Source: an uncultured Eubacteriales bacterium (GTDB taxonomy: Bacteria > Bacillota > Clostridia > Oscillospirales > CAG-382). Taken from it: a stretch of 64,000 nucleotides of DNA. The notes beneath the pieces were generated by a model. The model was not told the DNA's origin and did not search any database. It was given only the letters and a program-made list of their open reading frames with translations. The translations under genes and the position numbers were made by a program. Each line of letters begins with the position of its first letter. Position 1 is the first letter of the stretch. Below, piece by piece: positions 15,490 through 24,345 of this stretch. The stretch lies in the NCBI GenBank assembly GCA_934502885.1, contig CAKSUT010000004.1, positions 1 through 64,000 on the forward strand, in the 5' to 3' direction.

Positions 15490-16650
15490 TTACTTGTCCG
15501 TCTTGTCTCTTGCGATTATGACCTTTCTCTCTTCGGCAATCCAGTCAACGTCAGCTCCGAGTCCCTCCGAGATAAAGCGTACAGGCGTGTAGGTGCGGTT
15601 GTTTTCGATGAACGCAACGCTGTCAAGAGTCAGTGTTTTGCCGTTTACCTTTGCACTGCTGTCTCCGATTTTTATCTCAATCGTAATATCCTCGCCGGTC
15701 TTGATGTGTTTGCCTGTAACGGTGACAATTCTGTTTTCCTTATCCCACTCAACCTTTGCGCCGAGGTTTTCAGCAACAAATCTTGCCGGAAGCATGGTTT
15801 TGTTGTTTCTTATAATCGGAGCGACATCGTTCGTTTTTTCGACGCCGAATACAAGAGCCGTCTTTTTGCCTATGGTGAGGATTATTTCGTTTGCTGTGTT
15901 GTCGACCGCCGTCCATGCGGCATAGAGAGTGAAGCTCTTAGTGAGAAATCGTACTTTACTTTAAACGCTTTATCCGCATACCACCCGGCAAACTCAAAGC
16001 CATCCTTGGTCGGTGCTTTCGGCTCCTTGACGGTGCCGTTTTTCGGGATGTACTGCCTTGTCAGCAGGCTTCCTCCGTTTGTGTTGAACGATACGGCATA
16101 CTGTGTGGCTTCTCCGACGCCTGCCGCTGCGGACAATTCCTTGTACGTCGCCTTTACGCTGACGTCGCCCTCGGGCATCTTGAAGGTCGTTGTTTCGCTG
16201 TTTGCGTCCGCAAGAGTAACTCCGCCGGATATGACCGTCCACTTGTCGAATTTCTTTCCCGTAAGAAGCGCATTTGCCGTTATCGTGACTGTCTTGCCGC
16301 TTCCTGCCTTTGAAACAACGCTTCCGCCGATGTAGGCTTTTCCGCCGTCTACCACAACGCCGAATTTGTTTGCAGTAACGCCCACGAGTTTTGTCGCTCC
16401 GCAGTCCTTGCGGTCACATCTGTAAATGTCATAGATTCTTGTGCTCTTCGACTTATCCTTTACCCAGTTGTGACCGAGTGCCGGCAATACTTCGCTGCGT
16501 ATCAGTACGTTGCATACGAAGCAGAGATGTTTTTTACGCCGACGGCAGTGCAGGTGGCAGGTACAATGTCATTCTCTGTTGAAATAAGGTCGTCATCTTT
16601 TTGTGTGCCGCACTCTGTTTTCGGCAGCATATGCATTTTGTCGCTGTGTT
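15490..16650 (-). pseudogene. Frameshifted surface protein with InlB-type repeat and stalk domain
   Basis: Three minus-strand frames together give one protein. The first (about 16650-16502) ends ENDIVPATCTAVGVKNIS. The second (16487-15940) has LPALGHNWVKD, an invasin/Ig-like block (TANALLTGKKFDKWTV, MPEGDVSVKATYK) and a Listeria-Bacteroides repeat (YAVSFNTNGGS, FEFAGWYADKAFKVKYDFS). The third (about 15940-15490) continues TLYAAWTAVDN and then the stalk domain (NNKTMLPARFVAENLGAKVE, YTPVRFISEGLGADVDW). At least two frameshifts, near 16490 and 15940, break the gene, and no signal peptide remains. Confidence 0.75.
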
Positions 16651-16700
16651 CCATAACGTAAAACGCCGACGAAACAGAGAGCCTGCTTTGCCGGAGTGAC

Positions 16701-17918
16701 TTACTCGCCGTGTTCCTCAAGCCACCTCATTGCCGTGTAGGCGTATACGGCGCTTCCGAAATCGAGTGCGTCGTCGTCGAATTTCACCATAGGATGATGC
16801 TGAGGGTAAATATATCCCTTTTCGGGCTGACCTGCCGCAAGCACAAGCATTATCGAAGGCACTTCACGGGTTATATATGCAAAGTCCTCAGAGCCTGCCG
16901 ATTTGGACGTTTCGCTTCCGCTAAACTTCGCGACCGTGAAAGCTTTGTCCGCGCCCAAGAGTTCCCTAACATAGCGGTATGTGTCGTGTGACAGCGCACC
17001 GTCGTTTTTCAGCGACGGACAGCCGCTACCGAATGAAACCTCCGCTTCCGCACGAAATGCTCTTGCCGTGCAGTCCGCAATTTCCGTTGTGCGGCGTTTT
17101 ACATTAGAGCGCACAGCTTCGTCAAATGTGCGCAGGCTTCCCCCCATAACCGCCTCGTCGGGAATTGCGTTTGCCGCAGAACCTCCGTGAAGTGACCCGA
17201 TTGTCAGCGTCGCTCTGTCGGTCATTGCAAGCTCGCGAGCGTTTATCCCCTGCAACGCAATGAGAATGTGCGCCGCCGCAGTCAGCGGATCGATACCCAT
17301 GTTCGGCATGGAACCGTGACATCCTTTTCCTTTGATTTTTATCTCAAAGTAATCCGCCGCCGGTGCGCTTATTCCCGGATCGGAAACTATCACCGTTCCC
17401 GGTTCAAACGGCATTCCTGACATTACGTGAATCATGAGAGCCGCGTCAACGTGGGGATTCTCGAGTACTCCGCCGTTTATCATATCGGCCGCACCCTCAA
17501 AAATTTCCTCTGCCGGCTGAAACATGAGCTTTACCGTGCCGCAGATTTCGTCCTCGTGCTTTTTGAGAAGCCTTGCCGCACCGAGAAGCATGGCGGTGTG
17601 CATATCGTGTCCGCAGGCGTGCATACAGCCGTTTTCCGAGGCAAAGCTCATTCCCGACTGCTCCTTTATCGGAAGTGCGTCCATGTCCGCACGCAGAAGA
17701 AAAACTTTTCCCTCTTTCTTGCCGCCGGCGAGCGCTGTAATCCCGGCGCGTCCGCAGTACTTCGGTGCGTACCCCATTTTTTCAAGGCATGATTTTACGT
17801 GCGGCAATGTCTCCTTCAGCTCAAACCCCGTTTCGGCGTGAGCGTGAAGGTACTTTCTGTTTGCGATGATTTCCTCTTTGATTTCGGACGCTTCCCGTCT
17901 CAGTTCTTCGGCGTTCAT
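16701..17918 (-). CDS. M20 family metal-dependent amidohydrolase
   Basis: The start at 17918 (MNAEELRREA) has GGGAGG before it. The protein shows the M20D pattern of hippurate, IAA-amino acid and N-acyl-amino-acid hydrolases: RADMDALPI, the metal ligands in CMHACGHDMHTAM, the catalytic Glu in QPAEEIFEGA, a small dimerisation domain after IKIKGKGCHGSMPN, and a closing HHPMVKFDDDAL. It hydrolyses amide bonds of N-acylated amino acids or small peptides; the substrate cannot be told. It is cytoplasmic, with no signal peptide. The stop lies immediately before the surface-protein remnant. Confidence 0.85.
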   Translation of the reverse strand: MNAEELRREASEIKEEIIANRKYLHAHAETGFELKETLPHVKSCLEKMGYAPKYCGRAGITALAGGKKEGKVFLLRADMDALPIKEQSGMSFASENGCMHACGHDMHTAMLLGAARLLKKHEDEICGTVKLMFQPAEEIFEGAADMINGGVLENPHVDAALMIHVMSGMPFEPGTVIVSDPGISAPAADYFEIKIKGKGCHGSMPNMGIDPLTAAAHILIALQGINARELAMTDRATLTIGSLHGGSAANAIPDEAVMGGSLRTFDEAVRSNVKRRTTEIADCTARAFRAEAEVSFGSGCPSLKNDGALSHDTYRYVRELLGADKAFTVAKFSGSETSKSAGSEDFAYITREVPSIMLVLAAGQPEKGYIYPQHHPMVKFDDDALDFGSAVYAYTAMRWLEEHGE

Positions 17919-18048
17919 GTTATACCTCCCATACACAATTTACGTTTTCAGTATACGCCTGTTTTTTGCAAACAGCAAGTGAAAAATAAGGCAAATTTGC
18001 AAATATATCATTGTCATAAAAAATTATATCGATATTTCTTGTAAAAGC

Positions 18049-18100
18049 TTGACAAGTGTTCATGTAAATGTTATAATTCGATTGTACATTTATTATGTAC
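18049..18100 (+). promoter_or_regulatory. Promoter and operator-like palindrome of the beta-helix gene
   Basis: TTGACA (18049-18054) and TATAAT (18072-18077) are 17 bases apart. Six bases downstream lies a perfect inverted repeat GTACAT-TTATT-ATGTAC (18084-18100), well placed to block transcription when bound. The cognate regulator is not evident. Confidence 0.75.
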
Positions 18101-18132
18101 GAAAAGTTTGTTTTTATGAAAGGAGAAGCAAA

Positions 18133-19632
18133 ATGCAGCTCGCAACAAAAGAATTCCTCGCCGAAATTGACAGAATGGCAGAGGAAAGAAAGACCGCAAT
18201 TCGCTCTTCAAAATCCGAATATCCCACGACAGGCACTGTTTATTACGTAAGCACCGAAGGCAACGACGACAACGACGGAAAGTCCGCCGATACTCCCATA
18301 AAAACGCTCGAAAAGGTATCCGCTCTCGAGTATAACCCCGGCGACACCGTACTCTTCAAGAGAGGCGAGACCTTCAGAGGAAAGATGCTTGCAAAGGAAG
18401 GCGTGACATATTCCGCATACGGCGAAGGTGCGAAACCCATTATTTCCGGTTCTCCCGAGAATATGGCTTATCCCGAATGCTGGACACTGCTTGACGGCAC
18501 TGAGAATATCTGGATATACAAGAAGGAACTTCAGGATGTCGGCGGCATATGCTTTGACGAAGGAAAGACCGCAGGCACGAAAATACTCCCGAAATATTTC
18601 GGCGGAATGTACAGAAACGCAGACGGTACTCCCTTTGATCCGACAAAGGATATGAGCTGTGACCTCGCTTTCTTCTCCTGCCTCGGAAACGACACACCGA
18701 GATGGACTCCCGACACCGTTAATGCCGCCGGACGTTTCTATCTGCGTTGCGACAAGGGCAACCCCGGCGAGGTTTTCAACTCAATCGAGATACTCACAAG
18801 AGGCGCGAATATAGGCGTAAGAGGTGACAGCGTAACCATCGATAACCTCTGCATACTTCACTGCGGATGCCACGGTATCGGAACCGGCAGCCGCGCCGGA
18901 CTCACCGTCAGAAACTGCGAACTTGGCTGGATCGGCGGCTGCATACAGTTCTATCATAAGGACGGCAACATGACGAGATTCGGAAACGGCATCGAGATAT
19001 ACGTAAGCTGCCGCGACTTCACTGTCGAAAACTGCTACATATATCAGGTTTACGACGCCGGCGTAACTCATCAGTACAAGTCCGACAGAACCGGTGAGAC
19101 CGTCTGCAATATGGAGAATGTCCTCTATAAGAATAACCTCATCGAGTTCTGCATCTACTCCATAGAATATTTCCTCGAGCAGGCAGGAAACGACGAACAG
19201 GTGATGAAGAATATTCTCATGACCGGCAACATATGCCGTTTCTCCGGCTACGGCTGGGGATCTCATCCGTCGAGAGCCGCTCACATAAAGGGCTGGGATC
19301 ACAGAAACAGAAGCGAAAACTTTGTTATCGAGAACAACATCTTCGACAGAAGCCGTTCCATGCTTCTTCATATCGGCGTTCAGGAGGAGAAACACCTCCC
19401 TGCCATGAGAAACAACACCTACATTCAGCTTGCGGACAACCCGAAATTCACCCTCGGCAGATATGCCGAAAGAGGCGGCGACAAGTTCATCTATTCCCAC
19501 GATATGATAGCCTACAATAACGACGACGTCGAGAAGTTCAACAGCGAGCATATGCACGACAACGGAAAATTCTACTATGTCACCGAGGAGCCTACCTTTG
19601 AGGGACGTTGGCCTTCCGGCGAGCAGGGCTGA
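18133..19632 (+). CDS. Right-handed parallel beta-helix protein (polysaccharide lyase-like)
   Basis: The start at 18133 follows AAAGGAGAAG; the longer frame begins at the -35 box and cannot be right. Residues about 35-90 are the typical opening of this fold (VYYVSTEGNDDNDGKSADTP, GDTVLFKRGETF). A ladder of short parallel-strand repeats follows (LTVRNCELGWIGG, FTVENCYIYQVYDAG, VIENNIFDRS). Relatives include pectate lyases and other polysaccharide-acting enzymes, but no specific catalytic set can be named. There is no signal peptide, so it probably acts on imported oligosaccharides. A metallophosphoesterase gene follows after 11 bases. Confidence 0.7.
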   Translation: MQLATKEFLAEIDRMAEERKTAIRSSKSEYPTTGTVYYVSTEGNDDNDGKSADTPIKTLEKVSALEYNPGDTVLFKRGETFRGKMLAKEGVTYSAYGEGAKPIISGSPENMAYPECWTLLDGTENIWIYKKELQDVGGICFDEGKTAGTKILPKYFGGMYRNADGTPFDPTKDMSCDLAFFSCLGNDTPRWTPDTVNAAGRFYLRCDKGNPGEVFNSIEILTRGANIGVRGDSVTIDNLCILHCGCHGIGTGSRAGLTVRNCELGWIGGCIQFYHKDGNMTRFGNGIEIYVSCRDFTVENCYIYQVYDAGVTHQYKSDRTGETVCNMENVLYKNNLIEFCIYSIEYFLEQAGNDEQVMKNILMTGNICRFSGYGWGSHPSRAAHIKGWDHRNRSENFVIENNIFDRSRSMLLHIGVQEEKHLPAMRNNTYIQLADNPKFTLGRYAERGGDKFIYSHDMIAYNNDDVEKFNSEHMHDNGKFYYVTEEPTFEGRWPSGEQG

Positions 19633-19643
19633 GGTGAAATGAT

Positions 19644-20735
19644 ATGAAAAGTTTCCCCGAAATATATGTGTCCGCGCCTTGCGTTTTCGCACTTGGCAAT
19701 GAATATTGCATTATTCTTCCCGTTAAAGAGCAGTGCCTTATGTGGGTGAATGTCGGCGGCAAACGCTATTGCGACCACGACAACGGTATTATGCGCTCAA
19801 CCTGCGAAGTACATAAGGTAACGATTCCGATGGAAGAGCTTGACAAAGCAGGGGAGTATACTGTAGTTACACGTAAAATAATCGACAGAAAACCGTATTT
19901 CCCCGAAATAGAACCTGAAGTAAGCGTCAAGTGTAAATTCCGTCCCATACCGTCGGACGGCAAAATAAAGCTTGTCTGCATTTCTGATTCGCACAGCCTC
20001 GTGAAAGAGCCTATCGCCGCCGCAAAGTCAGCCGGAAGTATTGACCTTCTTATACTCAACGGCGATGTGCCGAACGACAGCTCGTCTCTCCGCAACATAT
20101 TCACGATATATGAAATTGTCGGCGAAATAACGGGCGGAGAGATTCCCGTCATTTTCTCAAGAGGAAACCACGACCTTCGCGGCGTTTACGCCGACTGCCT
20201 GTCGAACTACGTTCCGTCGAAAAACGGCAAGACTTACTATACCTTCCGCGTCGGCTCTCTTTGGGGAATGGTACTCGATTGCGGCGAGGACAAAACCGAC
20301 GATCACGCCGAGTACGGAGGCACTGTTTGCTGTGAGCTTTTCAGACGTGAGGAAACAGAGTTTATAAAGAGCGTTATAGCAAACGCGGAGAATGAGTATA
20401 AAGCGGACGGAGTGAAGAATAAGATTATCGTTGCGCATTGTCCGTTTGTCATTGTAGGCACTTTCCAAGGCGACGTTTTCAACATTGAGAAGGACGTTTA
20501 CTCCGAGTGGACAAGACTTGTTTCGGACAACATAAAGCCCGACGTCATGCTTTTCGGTCACAAGCATATTTCCGAGGTGATAAAGCCCGGAAGTAAGAAA
20601 GATATCTACGGTATGAGCTGTGACGCAATTATCTCCGGAATACCCGATCATGCGGCGAAAAAGTATGAGTGCATGGCGGTGGGGCTTGACAATGGAAAGT
20701 ATACGTGCAATTTCGTAAATACCTCAGTTGAGTGA
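19644..20735 (+). CDS. Calcineurin-like metallophosphoesterase
   Basis: After an ~110-residue N-terminal beta-rich region the protein has all metallophosphoesterase motifs in order: CISDSHS (D-x-H), LNGDVPND (GD), SRGNHDLRG (GNHD), VAHCPF and FGHKHIS (GHxH). These bind two metals and cleave phosphoesters. There is no signal peptide or membrane segment. It starts 11 bases after the beta-helix gene with GAGGTGA at about 19630-19636, hence the same transcript. The substrate is unknown; a link to sugar-phosphate or polysaccharide turnover is suggested only by the neighbours. Confidence 0.8.
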   Translation: MKSFPEIYVSAPCVFALGNEYCIILPVKEQCLMWVNVGGKRYCDHDNGIMRSTCEVHKVTIPMEELDKAGEYTVVTRKIIDRKPYFPEIEPEVSVKCKFRPIPSDGKIKLVCISDSHSLVKEPIAAAKSAGSIDLLILNGDVPNDSSSLRNIFTIYEIVGEITGGEIPVIFSRGNHDLRGVYADCLSNYVPSKNGKTYYTFRVGSLWGMVLDCGEDKTDDHAEYGGTVCCELFRREETEFIKSVIANAENEYKADGVKNKIIVAHCPFVIVGTFQGDVFNIEKDVYSEWTRLVSDNIKPDVMLFGHKHISEVIKPGSKKDIYGMSCDAIISGIPDHAAKKYECMAVGLDNGKYTCNFVNTSVE

Positions 20736-20752
20736 GTAACTGCATAAAATAT

Positions 20753-20785
20753 CAGCGGGGTCTTGTTTGACTCCGCTGTCTTAAA
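20753..20785 (+). terminator. Weak hairpin between convergent genes
   Basis: CAGCGGGGTC pairs with GACTCCGCTG (20753-20778), with a poor T tail. It probably ends the metallophosphoesterase transcript. Confidence 0.45.
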
Positions 20786-20799
20786 ATGAAAGTGTTTTT

Positions 20800-21861
20800 T
20801 TAATCTGTCGCTTTTTCGTCAGGTAATCCGCCCTTTGCGGCTGTTCTTCTGTACTCCGTGGGCGACATACCGGTTTCGGCTTTGAACGTCCGGTTGAAAT
20901 GCTCCACACTGCCGTAGCCGGTTTGAGATGAAATCTCGGATACACTGTGCTTGGTCGTTGTGAGAAGCCGACACGCCTCCTCTATTCTGGTTTTGGTGAG
21001 AATCTTCGAGAAATTTGTGCCGGTGAGCTGTTTTATCAGCCTCGATGTGTGGGAAAAAGAGTAGCTGTACTTCTCCGAAAGCTCCTCAAGCGTCACAGTT
21101 GTATAGTGCGTTTTTATATATTTGAGTATCATTGACGCCGGTATTGCGGTTTTCGTGTACTTATCTGAAATGTAAACACCGCCCTTCAACGCAGCGTATG
21201 AAATCGCACAGCACAAAAGCTTCTTTGATACCGGGGCTATATCACGGCGCAGAATGTCATGCGAACCGTAAAACTTCAGATCTTCATTTGTCCTGCTTTC
21301 GGGATTTGTGAGATATATACAATGCATCGTGAGAATGAGACAGTTGAGATTATTAAAATCTCCGCACCGTATAAGCGCATACTTCGGATATCTTGCCTCT
21401 TGGAAAATCATCTTTATGTAGGCCGATATTTCGGAATTGTCGCCCTGCACATCTTCGAGAATTTCCGTACCGCTTTCCGCCGCAACGCAGATGTTGAGAA
21501 GATAACTCTCGGACGGATCGTCGTCAACTGTGTCGAGCGAATGGTAGACACCCGGCGGAATGAAGCACACATCTCCCGGTCGGAGAAGCGTTATCTCACC
21601 TTCGATAATGTTGATAAATTCACCCTTTATAACATACATTATCTCAAGATATGAGTGCGTGTGGTAATTCGGAAGAGAGTATATCGGATGAAGAGAAATT
21701 GAAAGTCCCTGCGCCCACCTTACCTGTGAGTCCGTGATAAAGCTCTCCTGTGCGATATTGGTGTGCTTTGACTTGTATTCGTTGTAACGGGATATTTCCT
21801 GTTCGTTTATGTGCTGTCTGTTTGCCGAACGGTACAAATCATATATGGCGTTTTCGTCCAT
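20800..21861 (-). CDS. AraC family regulator with N-terminal cupin
   Basis: The N-terminal ~170 residues include a cupin sensor (HTHSYLEIMYVIKGEF, LLRPGDVCFIPPGVYH), and the last ~100 residues are two AraC helix-turn-helix units (LEELSEKYSYSFSHTSRLIK, SEISSQTGYGSVEHFNRTFK, GMSPTEYRRTA). The start has GGAGGTGAG before it. Such regulators sense sugars and activate catabolic genes. It converges on the beta-helix/metallophosphoesterase pair, which could be its target, but no shared operator was found. Confidence 0.85.
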   Translation of the reverse strand: MDENAIYDLYRSANRQHINEQEISRYNEYKSKHTNIAQESFITDSQVRWAQGLSISLHPIYSLPNYHTHSYLEIMYVIKGEFINIIEGEITLLRPGDVCFIPPGVYHSLDTVDDDPSESYLLNICVAAESGTEILEDVQGDNSEISAYIKMIFQEARYPKYALIRCGDFNNLNCLILTMHCIYLTNPESRTNEDLKFYGSHDILRRDIAPVSKKLLCCAISYAALKGGVYISDKYTKTAIPASMILKYIKTHYTTVTLEELSEKYSYSFSHTSRLIKQLTGTNFSKILTKTRIEEACRLLTTTKHSVSEISSQTGYGSVEHFNRTFKAETGMSPTEYRRTAAKGGLPDEKATD

Positions 21862-21998
21862 TTTTTCTCACCTCCAAGGTACACAACACCACTAATACTA
21901 CCAAAATTATAATGTCCGACGCACGGAATTTCAATACACGAGTGTAATTTTTTTGTAACTTTGCAGCTTTTAAGCCTGCAGAAACCGAAAGGAACAGT

Positions 21999-22805
21999 AT
22001 GAGAATACCTATTTTATGTCCGAAATGCCGTGAAGCACTTGTCTCCGACGGCAAAAGCCTTGTCTGCCCGAACCGCCACGTATACGACATATCCTCCGAC
22101 GGCTATGTCAACCTCACCTCCGGTCATCTTCCCGGCGGCGACTCAAAGGAAATGTGCCGCGCGAGAAGAGATTTCCTCGCCGGAGATTATTATCTTCCGC
22201 TTGCCGAAGCGCTTGCGGAACTCGTGACGGAATGCGATACCGCGATTGATATGGGATGCGGAGAGGGTTACTACGACCGAGTGATTGCAAAGACCTGCGG
22301 TGGACTTTCGATTGTTGGTCTCGATCTGTCGAAAGAAACTGTAAGGCTTGCGTCAAAGGCGGCAAAACGTGAGAGCTTGTCGGGCAGATTGTCGTATGCT
22401 GTCGCCGGTATCTTTGACACGCCTTTTGCCGACGAGAGCTTTGACGCCGCACTGTCGGTTTTCGCACCTGTTGCTGATGCGGAGTGCTTAAGAATACTTC
22501 GGAACGGAGGTCGGATGATAGTCGTCACTCCGGGCGAACTGCATCTCGACGGACTCAAAAGTGCGGTATACGAAAGACCGTATACTAACGCCGAAAAAAT
22601 GAAAACCTACGACGGTTTTGTGATTTCCGAAGTAAAACGCGTGAGGGGCGAAATAAAAGTCGAGGGTGATAATATCGGAAACCTGTTCCTTATGACTCCG
22701 TACTACTGGAAAACCGCAGAAAAGGACGCCGCAAAGCTCAAAACACTCGACAGTCTTGTGACGCATACAGACTTTATAATAACGGTGTTTGAAAAACGGA
22801 TGTGA
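21999..22805 (+). CDS. rlmA: RlmA-like 23S rRNA (guanine-N1) methyltransferase
   Basis: The first 30 residues are a zinc finger of the RlmA type (CPKCREAL, CPNRHVYD). A Rossmann methyltransferase domain follows with motif I as IDMGCGEGYYDR, DLSKETVRLA and VFAPVADAECLR. The length of 268 is normal for the family, which methylates a guanine in helix 35 of 23S rRNA; some Gram-positive members (TlrB, G748) give resistance to macrolides such as tylosin. The exact target base cannot be told here. It lies alone between two unrelated genes. Confidence 0.75.
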   Translation: MRIPILCPKCREALVSDGKSLVCPNRHVYDISSDGYVNLTSGHLPGGDSKEMCRARRDFLAGDYYLPLAEALAELVTECDTAIDMGCGEGYYDRVIAKTCGGLSIVGLDLSKETVRLASKAAKRESLSGRLSYAVAGIFDTPFADESFDAALSVFAPVADAECLRILRNGGRMIVVTPGELHLDGLKSAVYERPYTNAEKMKTYDGFVISEVKRVRGEIKVEGDNIGNLFLMTPYYWKTAEKDAAKLKTLDSLVTHTDFIITVFEKRM

Positions 22806-22835
22806 AAATCTTTGTCGTTTATTAACAAATTACTC

Positions 22836-22864
22836 TTGAAATTTTAGACATGGGATGTTACACT
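22836..22864 (+). promoter_or_regulatory. Promoter of the GH4 gene
   Basis: TTGAAA (22836-22841) and TACACT (22859-22864) with a 17-base spacer, 81 bases before the start codon. Confidence 0.55.
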
Positions 22865-22945
22865 TACAGTGCGTAAAAACATTTCACGCGTTCGAGTGTT
22901 GCGGACGTAAACAAAATCCGCAGCTTGACATGAAAGGAGCATATC

Positions 22946-24265
22946 ATGAAGAAAATAGCGGTTATAGGCGCAGGAAGCTTTAATTTTACCCGTGCTATCG
23001 TGCGCGACATTTTTTCATTCCCGGCACTTTCCGATTCTGCAATAGAGCTTGTCGATATTCCCGACGGCGAAGAAAGAATGGAAGCGGCAAGACTCATCAT
23101 TCAAAAAATGATTGACGAGGGCGGCTACAAGGGAACCGTTCACTCCGGCTTTGACAGAAGAGCCGCTCTCGAGGGTGCTGACGGAGTTCTTATCACGATA
23201 AGAAGCGATAAACCCGAGGTTTGGGCGAAGGATCTCACAATTCCCGAAAAGTATGGCGTTACATATTCGGTCGGCGACACAAGAGGTCCTGCCGGTATAT
23301 TCCGCTTCCTTAGAAGTGCGCCGATCCTCCGTGAAATCTGCCGCGACATAGAAGAGCTTTGCCCGAAGGCGCTTGTTCTCAACTACGCCAACCCCATGGC
23401 GATGCTTTGCAGATATCTTCAGGGTGAAACAAACCTCAATATAACGGGACTCTGCCACAGCGTTCAGGGAACGTCCGAAATGCTTGCAAAGTGGCTCGGC
23501 GCGGATATGAAGGATATAACCTACCTTTGCGCCGGGATAAACCATCAGGCGTTTTACCTTGACTATAAGTGGAAGGGCGAGGACGCATATCCGCTCATAA
23601 GAAAGCTTCTCGAAAATGAGGAATACTACAACAAAGAACTTGTCCGCAATGAGATGTTCTTGAACCTCGGTTACTACCCCACCGAGTCCTCAGGACACAA
23701 TTCCGAGTACAACGCATGGTTCAGAAAGCGTCCCGACCTTATAGAAAAGTACTGTACCCACGGCACGGGCTGGAATCCCGGACATACGAATTTCTCGATT
23801 GGAGAGATAGCAAAGAGAGATGCGGCGCGAGGCGAAGAAATGAGAAAGATGCTTGATTCTCCCATAGATCTCAAGAGAGGGCATGAGTACGCCGCATACA
23901 TTTTCAATGCCGTCTTCGGAGACGGAGAGCTTTTCGAGTTCAACGGCAACGTAAGGAATTTCGGACTTATCGGCAATCTTCCCTACGGTGCGTGCGTTGA
24001 GGTTCCCGTTCTCGCATCGAAATACGGTCTCAAGGCGATGCACGTCGGAGATATGCCGAGACATCTTGCGGCAATAATAAATACCAACGCTCAGGTTGAA
24101 GAGCTTGCGGTTGAGGGATGTATCGAGGGCGATAAAACAAAGATTTTCCATGCTGTTCTCAACGATCCTCTTACGGCGGCGGTATGCTCCATGCGTGAAG
24201 CGAAAGCTCTTACCGACGAACTTTTTGAGGCAAACCGCGAATATCTGCCGCAGTTTAAATTTTGA
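22946..24265 (+). CDS. GH4 glycosidase, MelA-like alpha-galactosidase
   Basis: The protein is a complete family 4 glycosidase: an NAD-binding start (AVIGAGSFNFTRAIVRDI), GPAGIFRFLRS, NYANPMAM, then GLCHSVQGT and CAGINHQAFYL, whose Cys and His hold the manganese. These last motifs match E. coli MelA closely. GH4 enzymes work by NAD-dependent oxidation and elimination rather than classical hydrolysis. Alpha-galactosidase is the best guess, but alpha-galacturonidase, also GH4, would fit the pectin-like context. It is cytoplasmic. AAAGGAG precedes the start at 22946, and a strong hairpin follows. Confidence 0.8.
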   Translation: MKKIAVIGAGSFNFTRAIVRDIFSFPALSDSAIELVDIPDGEERMEAARLIIQKMIDEGGYKGTVHSGFDRRAALEGADGVLITIRSDKPEVWAKDLTIPEKYGVTYSVGDTRGPAGIFRFLRSAPILREICRDIEELCPKALVLNYANPMAMLCRYLQGETNLNITGLCHSVQGTSEMLAKWLGADMKDITYLCAGINHQAFYLDYKWKGEDAYPLIRKLLENEEYYNKELVRNEMFLNLGYYPTESSGHNSEYNAWFRKRPDLIEKYCTHGTGWNPGHTNFSIGEIAKRDAARGEEMRKMLDSPIDLKRGHEYAAYIFNAVFGDGELFEFNGNVRNFGLIGNLPYGACVEVPVLASKYGLKAMHVGDMPRHLAAIINTNAQVEELAVEGCIEGDKTKIFHAVLNDPLTAAVCSMREAKALTDELFEANREYLPQFKF

Positions 24266-24275
24266 TTATTCTTTG

Positions 24276-24315
24276 TAAAAATAACGCCGCAGTTCAAAAC
24301 GAACTGCGGCGTTAT
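24276..24315. terminator. Terminator between convergent GH4 and GH106-like genes
   Basis: A perfect 15-bp stem (ATAACGCCGCAGTTC at 24281-24295, complement at 24301-24315). The minus-strand side has a T run, so it works best for the minus-strand gene. Confidence 0.8.
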
Positions 24316-24345
24316 CGCTCTTGTAACAGAGAGGCAAATTAACGG

